Shown here in pieces: positions 43,817 through 49,643 of a DNA stretch of 49,643 nt. Each line of letters starts with the position of its first letter. Within the stretch, counting starts at the first letter, position 1. Both the position numbers and the translations under genes were made by a program. The notes under the pieces were generated by a model. The model did not search any database and was not told the origin of the DNA. It saw nothing but the letters and a program-made list of their open reading frames with translations. This DNA comes from Lachnospiraceae bacterium (GTDB taxonomy: Bacteria > Bacillota > Clostridia > Lachnospirales > Lachnospiraceae), in the NCBI GenBank assembly GCA_017511045.1, contig JAFWLM010000138.1:1-49643 (forward strand), written 5' to 3'.

Positions 43817-44677
43817 ATGAATAAGAAACAGAAGATCAGAGCCGGAATTATATTCGGTGTGGCATTTATTATATTACTCGCAGGATCCGTTATAACGGGG
43901 CTGGTCAAAAACGGACATAGTGAAGAGATTCAGGTCGTCATGCGTGACGCTGTTTTGCATGAGACTTTCAAGGTAAATCTCTTCGGGTTGATCGAAGTAA
44001 ACCCGGGTCTCATCTCCGCGTTTTGCGTCACGATCATCTTTCTTGTATTCTGTCTGATCGTCAGAATTTTCGTCATTCCTAAATTTAAAAAGATCCCCGG
44101 AAAATTTCAGATGTTCTTAGAGCAGATGGTGGATCTGTTCAGCAACATGGGCAAGAGCAATTCGCCTCATGCCTATAAGTTTGTAAGCGCCTATATCTTT
44201 GCAGCGGGCGCTTATATCTGCATCAGCACGATCTTCGAGCTCTTTGGTATTCAGGTTATGACGACAGCCGGCGTATCGGTTGCGCTTCCGGCTCCGCTTT
44301 CCGATATTAACGGAGCGGTCTGCATGGGCTGCCTTTCCTATCTGGTCATTATGGGCGGCGGTATCGCAAAGAATGGCATCAAGGGATTTGGAAAGACCTT
44401 AAAAGAGTTCTCACTTCCGATCTCCATGAGCTTCCGTCTTTTCGGCGCCATGCTTTCCGGTGCACTGGTTACGGAACTTGTTTATCATGCAACCGTCATG
44501 AGCTACGGCGTTCCTGTTATCGTAGGTGTTCTGTTTACCTTGCTGCACGCTTTGATCCAGGCCTATGTCCTTACCACTCTGGTATCGACCTACTTTGGTG
44601 AGGTAACAGAGAAGACGGTGAAAGTCCCGAAAGAGAAGAAGCCAAAGAAACAGAAGAAGAGTGCGCAGGCTGCATAA
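43817..44677 (+). CDS. atpB: F-type ATP synthase subunit a
   Basis: 286-aa membrane subunit forming the ion channel with the c ring. About five to six helices; the essential Arg is in SMSFRLFGAMLSG near residue 204. The C-terminus ends in a Lys-rich tail (KEKKPKKQKKSAQAA). No atpI precedes it. The start codon has only a distant AGGTG, so initiation may be weak or use a nearly leaderless transcript from the TATGAT-type sequence just upstream. Confidence 0.93.
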   Translation: MNKKQKIRAGIIFGVAFIILLAGSVITGLVKNGHSEEIQVVMRDAVLHETFKVNLFGLIEVNPGLISAFCVTIIFLVFCLIVRIFVIPKFKKIPGKFQMFLEQMVDLFSNMGKSNSPHAYKFVSAYIFAAGAYICISTIFELFGIQVMTTAGVSVALPAPLSDINGAVCMGCLSYLVIMGGGIAKNGIKGFGKTLKEFSLPISMSFRLFGAMLSGALVTELVYHATVMSYGVPVIVGVLFTLLHALIQAYVLTTLVSTYFGEVTEKTVKVPKEKKPKKQKKSAQAA

Positions 44678-44765
44678 CACAGCGCGGATATCATTCGTTC
44701 ATAACCGAACAACTTGTTCGGACAAATATATAAACAATAAGCGAAAAGCTTAGGAGGATAATTAA

Positions 44766-45155
<390 letters not shown>

Positions 45156-45170
45156 AGGCGGTAGCTGGAA

Positions 45171-45659
45171 ATGACTGGAGTTCCACTGAATTTAGATTGG
45201 CAGCAAATTTTGCTGCATCTCATGAATTTTGTGATCCTGTTTGCCATCCTGTATTTTCTGCTTTACAAACCGGTCCGAGGTTTTATGGATAAGCGTAAAG
45301 CCGCTTATCAGGAAATGGACGATCAGGCAAATCAGAATAAGCAGGAGGCTGAAGAGCTGAAAGCTCAATATGAACAGCAGCTTGCTGCGGCTGATGCCGA
45401 GATCGCCGAAAAGAAAGCGGCTGCAATTCATGCGGCGGAAGCGCGGGCAAAGGGAATCGAGCAGAAAGCACAGGACGAAGCTGCGGATATTATTTCCAAG
45501 GCAAAACGCCAGGCAGAGTCCGAGCGTGACCGCATTGTCGGCGAGGCCGGAGATACGATCACGGAAATGGCAAAAGAAGCAGCCGAGAAAGCTCTTTTCG
45601 GTACGACTTCCGATGCGTTCGATTCGTTCCTGAATATGGTAGAGGATGAAGCAAAATGA
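45171..45659 (+). CDS. atpF: F-type ATP synthase subunit b
   Basis: 162-aa stator subunit: one N-terminal membrane helix (LMNFVILFAILYFLLYKPV) and a long, Ala/Glu/Lys-rich coiled coil to the C-terminus. The length is normal and there is no fused delta sequence. Its TGA stop overlaps the ATG of the next gene (ATGA), so the two are translationally coupled. In a normal enzyme the C-terminus of b binds delta; here that domain is on alpha. Confidence 0.92.
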   Translation: MTGVPLNLDWQQILLHLMNFVILFAILYFLLYKPVRGFMDKRKAAYQEMDDQANQNKQEAEELKAQYEQQLAAADAEIAEKKAAAIHAAEARAKGIEQKAQDEAADIISKAKRQAESERDRIVGEAGDTITEMAKEAAEKALFGTTSDAFDSFLNMVEDEAK

Positions 45660-47398
45660 CAGATGAGATTCGTGCTGTTCTGTATTCCGATGTTCCGCCT
45701 TCTGCGGAGCAGGAAAGCAGATTTAAGCAGTTTTTAAAGAATAAATATGAACAGGAAGTTCCTTTCGAGTGGATCGAGGATACTTCCATTAAAGAGGGAT
45801 TTCAGCTTCGTGTCGGAGCTGAAGTTTATGATTGGAGCCGTGGAGGCGTCTTCAGACAGTTTGTGGATGCGTTTGCTGCCAGAAAGTACCGTGGCAGAGA
45901 TACGATCCCGCTGCTGAAAGAGGCTTTAGAAGACTGGGAGCTTGCAGCGCTTCCGGAAGAAGTCGGAACGGTTCTGACGGTTGGTGATGGTATCGCAGAG
46001 ATCGATGGCCTCGAAAATGCGGCATATGGCGAGATCCTGATCTTTGAATCAGGCGTTCGCGGTATGGTGCAGAGCTTAAAAGAAGATACCGTTGGCTGCA
46101 TTATTTTTGATGCTGATAACGATATCTCTGCCGGAACGAGCGTTAAGCGTTCCGGGAAAACAGCAAGCATGCCGGTTGGTGATGCCTTCTTAGGTCGTGT
46201 TGTTGACTCTTTAGGTGTTCCGATCGATGGCCTTGGCCCGATCGAAGCTGCGGATTATAACCCGATCGAGCGTCCGGCGCCTGGTATCATTGACAGACAG
46301 CCTGTCAATCAGCCGCTGAATACGGGTCTTTTGGTTATCGATTCCATGTTCCCAATCGGCCGCGGACAGAGAGAGTTGATCATTGGAGACCGCCAGACAG
46401 GAAAGACGGCGATCGCACTTGATGCGATCATCAACCAGAAAGATAAAAATTGTATTTGTATCTACGTTGCGATCGGACAGAAGACTGGCAGCGTCGTACA
46501 GCTGACAGAAACGCTCAGAAAACACGGCGCACTGGATTATTCCGTTGTCGTTGCTGCAAATGCCAGCGATTCGGATCCGCTCCAGTATATCGCGCCTTAT
46601 GCAGGCTGCGCACTTGCTGAGTATTTCATGGAGCAGGGAAAAGATGTCCTGATCATTTATGATGACCTTTCCAAGCATGCGGTTGCATACCGTGCAATCT
46701 CGCTGCTGCTTGAGCATCCGCCAGGACGTGAGGCATACCCTGGAGATATCTTCTATCTGCATTCCCGCCTGTTAGAGCGCAGTGCTCGTTTAAGCGAGGA
46801 AAAAGGCGGCGGAAGTATTACGGCTCTTCCAATCGTTGAAACGCAGGATGGAGATGTATCCGCGTATATCCCGACTAACATCATTTCCATTACTGACGGA
46901 CAGATCTACCTCGAAGAAAATCTCTTCTTCTCAGGTCAGAGACCGGCTGTTAATGTCGGACTTTCTGTCTCCCGTGTCGGCGGTGACGCACAGACAAAAG
47001 CGGTTAAAAAAGCGACGGGCTCTTTGCGTCTGGATCTTGCGCAGTACAGGGAAATGGAAGTCTTTACGAAGTTCTCCAGTGACTTGGACGATGCGACAAA
47101 GAATCAGCTTGAATACGGCATGGGACTGATGCGTATGCTTCGTCAGCCGCAGTACAAGCCATATTCGCAGCATCAGCAGGTCGTAATGCTGGTTAGTGCG
47201 ATCGCACATTGCATGCAGGGCATTCCGGCTGCAGACATTAATAAATTCACTGCGGAACTCAATACATCGTTTGAAGATGTACATGGAGAGATCTGCAGCG
47301 AGATCGATGAGACCGGTCAGTTAAGCGACGAGAATAAAGATGCGATCATCGAGTTTGCAACAAAGCTTGCAGAAAAATATAAACCGACGGAAGAGTAA
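45656..47398 (+). CDS. atpA: ATP synthase alpha subunit with N-terminal delta (OSCP) C-terminal domain fusion
   Basis: 580 aa, versus about 500 for alpha. Residues 1 to about 75 match the C-terminal domain of delta (RAVLYSDVPPSAEQ…RVGAEVYDWSRGG), and a canonical alpha follows from about residue 80 (EEVGTVLTVGDGIAEIDGL), with Walker A GDRQTGKT, DDLSKHAVAYRAISLLL and the C-terminal SVSRVGG block. The reading frame is continuous and there is no in-frame ATG with a good ribosome site at the alpha start, so it is a real fusion. No separate atpH exists: this gene directly overlaps atpF. The N-terminal domain of delta is missing. GTG at 45863 behind GGAGG (16 nt) could at best give weak internal initiation of plain alpha. 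Confidence 0.9.
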   Translation: MTDEIRAVLYSDVPPSAEQESRFKQFLKNKYEQEVPFEWIEDTSIKEGFQLRVGAEVYDWSRGGVFRQFVDAFAARKYRGRDTIPLLKEALEDWELAALPEEVGTVLTVGDGIAEIDGLENAAYGEILIFESGVRGMVQSLKEDTVGCIIFDADNDISAGTSVKRSGKTASMPVGDAFLGRVVDSLGVPIDGLGPIEAADYNPIERPAPGIIDRQPVNQPLNTGLLVIDSMFPIGRGQRELIIGDRQTGKTAIALDAIINQKDKNCICIYVAIGQKTGSVVQLTETLRKHGALDYSVVVAANASDSDPLQYIAPYAGCALAEYFMEQGKDVLIIYDDLSKHAVAYRAISLLLEHPPGREAYPGDIFYLHSRLLERSARLSEEKGGGSITALPIVETQDGDVSAYIPTNIISITDGQIYLEENLFFSGQRPAVNVGLSVSRVGGDAQTKAVKKATGSLRLDLAQYREMEVFTKFSSDLDDATKNQLEYGMGLMRMLRQPQYKPYSQHQQVVMLVSAIAHCMQGIPAADINKFTAELNTSFEDVHGEICSEIDETGQLSDENKDAIIEFATKLAEKYKPTEE

Positions 47399-47473
47399 AG
47401 GAAGGTCTTTCCTCAGCAAGAGGATATTGAGGTCAGAACAGTAGACATATTTTAAGGAGCGTTCATCTAGCAG

Positions 47474-49643
<2,170 letters not shown>

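Noticed and set aside
45656-45880. Frameshift or sequencing artefact joining a truncated atpH and atpA
   Set aside because: The delta-like and alpha-like parts are in the same uninterrupted frame with normal codon use, and the start overlaps atpF in the usual ATGA manner. An assembly error cannot be excluded without reads, but nothing in the sequence suggests it.

Overview
The window reads as the chromosome of a low-to-mid GC, strictly anaerobic Gram-positive bacterium of the Clostridia (Lachnospiraceae/Eubacterium-like). The reasons are strong AGGAGG-type ribosome binding sites, TTGACA/TATAAT promoters, a Firmicutes-style plsX-acpP-rnc-smc block, butyrate-type ptb/buk, a clostridial glutamate dehydrogenase, a flavodiiron protein and tetrahydrofolate/corrinoid C1 genes. 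The gene content matches the physiology known for anaerobic gallate/pyrogallol/phloroglucinol fermenters such as Eubacterium oxidoreducens. The species itself cannot be fixed from the sequence.

Layout. 1-379: end of an unknown reading frame plus insertion-sequence-like repeats. 380-4190: ferredoxin-nitroreductase, metallophosphoesterase, tRNA-Glu (minus), an OFA-type MFS transporter, a TSCPD protein and rpmF. 4327-12443: one apparent operon of two tandemly duplicated MFS transporters, a DUF4003-like protein, a second transhydroxylase-like molybdenum enzyme (large and small subunit) and a DUF364-like protein, closed by a terminator. 12478-25963: the trihydroxybenzene pathway: pyrogallol-phloroglucinol transhydroxylase (athL/athS), thiolase, phloroglucinol reductase (SDR), a MerR-family regulator on the opposite strand, dihydrophloroglucinol cyclohydrolase, 3-hydroxy-5-oxohexanoate dehydrogenase, triacetate-cleaving BKACE enzyme, ptb, buk and a sodium:solute symporter. 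25995-29235 (minus): glutamate dehydrogenase and a large lipoprotein. 29474-35797: plsX, acpP, rnc, smc, rnhB. 36113-43599: C1 genes (methyl-THF:corrinoid methyltransferase, corrinoid protein, folC, formyl-THF synthetase, fchA) with a flavodiiron protein on the minus strand. 43817-end: F-type ATP synthase atpB-E-F-(delta::alpha fusion)-G-D, with atpD cut by the window edge.

How the genes work together. Pyrogallol (from gallate) would be isomerised to phloroglucinol by AthLS, reduced to dihydrophloroglucinol, ring-opened to 3-hydroxy-5-oxohexanoate, oxidised to triacetate and cleaved with acetyl-CoA to acetoacetate and acetoacetyl-CoA. Thiolase and ptb/buk connect this to acetyl-CoA, butyrate and ATP. 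The C1 genes could supply or consume reducing equivalents and methyl groups, for example from methoxylated aromatics.

Most notable observations: (i) a second, divergent transhydroxylase operon with its own transporters and two uncharacterised accessory proteins; (ii) a MerR-type promoter with a 19-bp spacer in front of athL; (iii) an ATP synthase alpha subunit carrying the C-terminal domain of delta at its N-terminus, with no separate atpH; (iv) three 44-bp palindromic-ended elements between the divergent fprA and folC genes; (v) several strongly structured intergenic RNAs, including a long hairpin in the gdhA leader and interleaved (pseudoknot-topology) inverted repeats near 37.7 kb.
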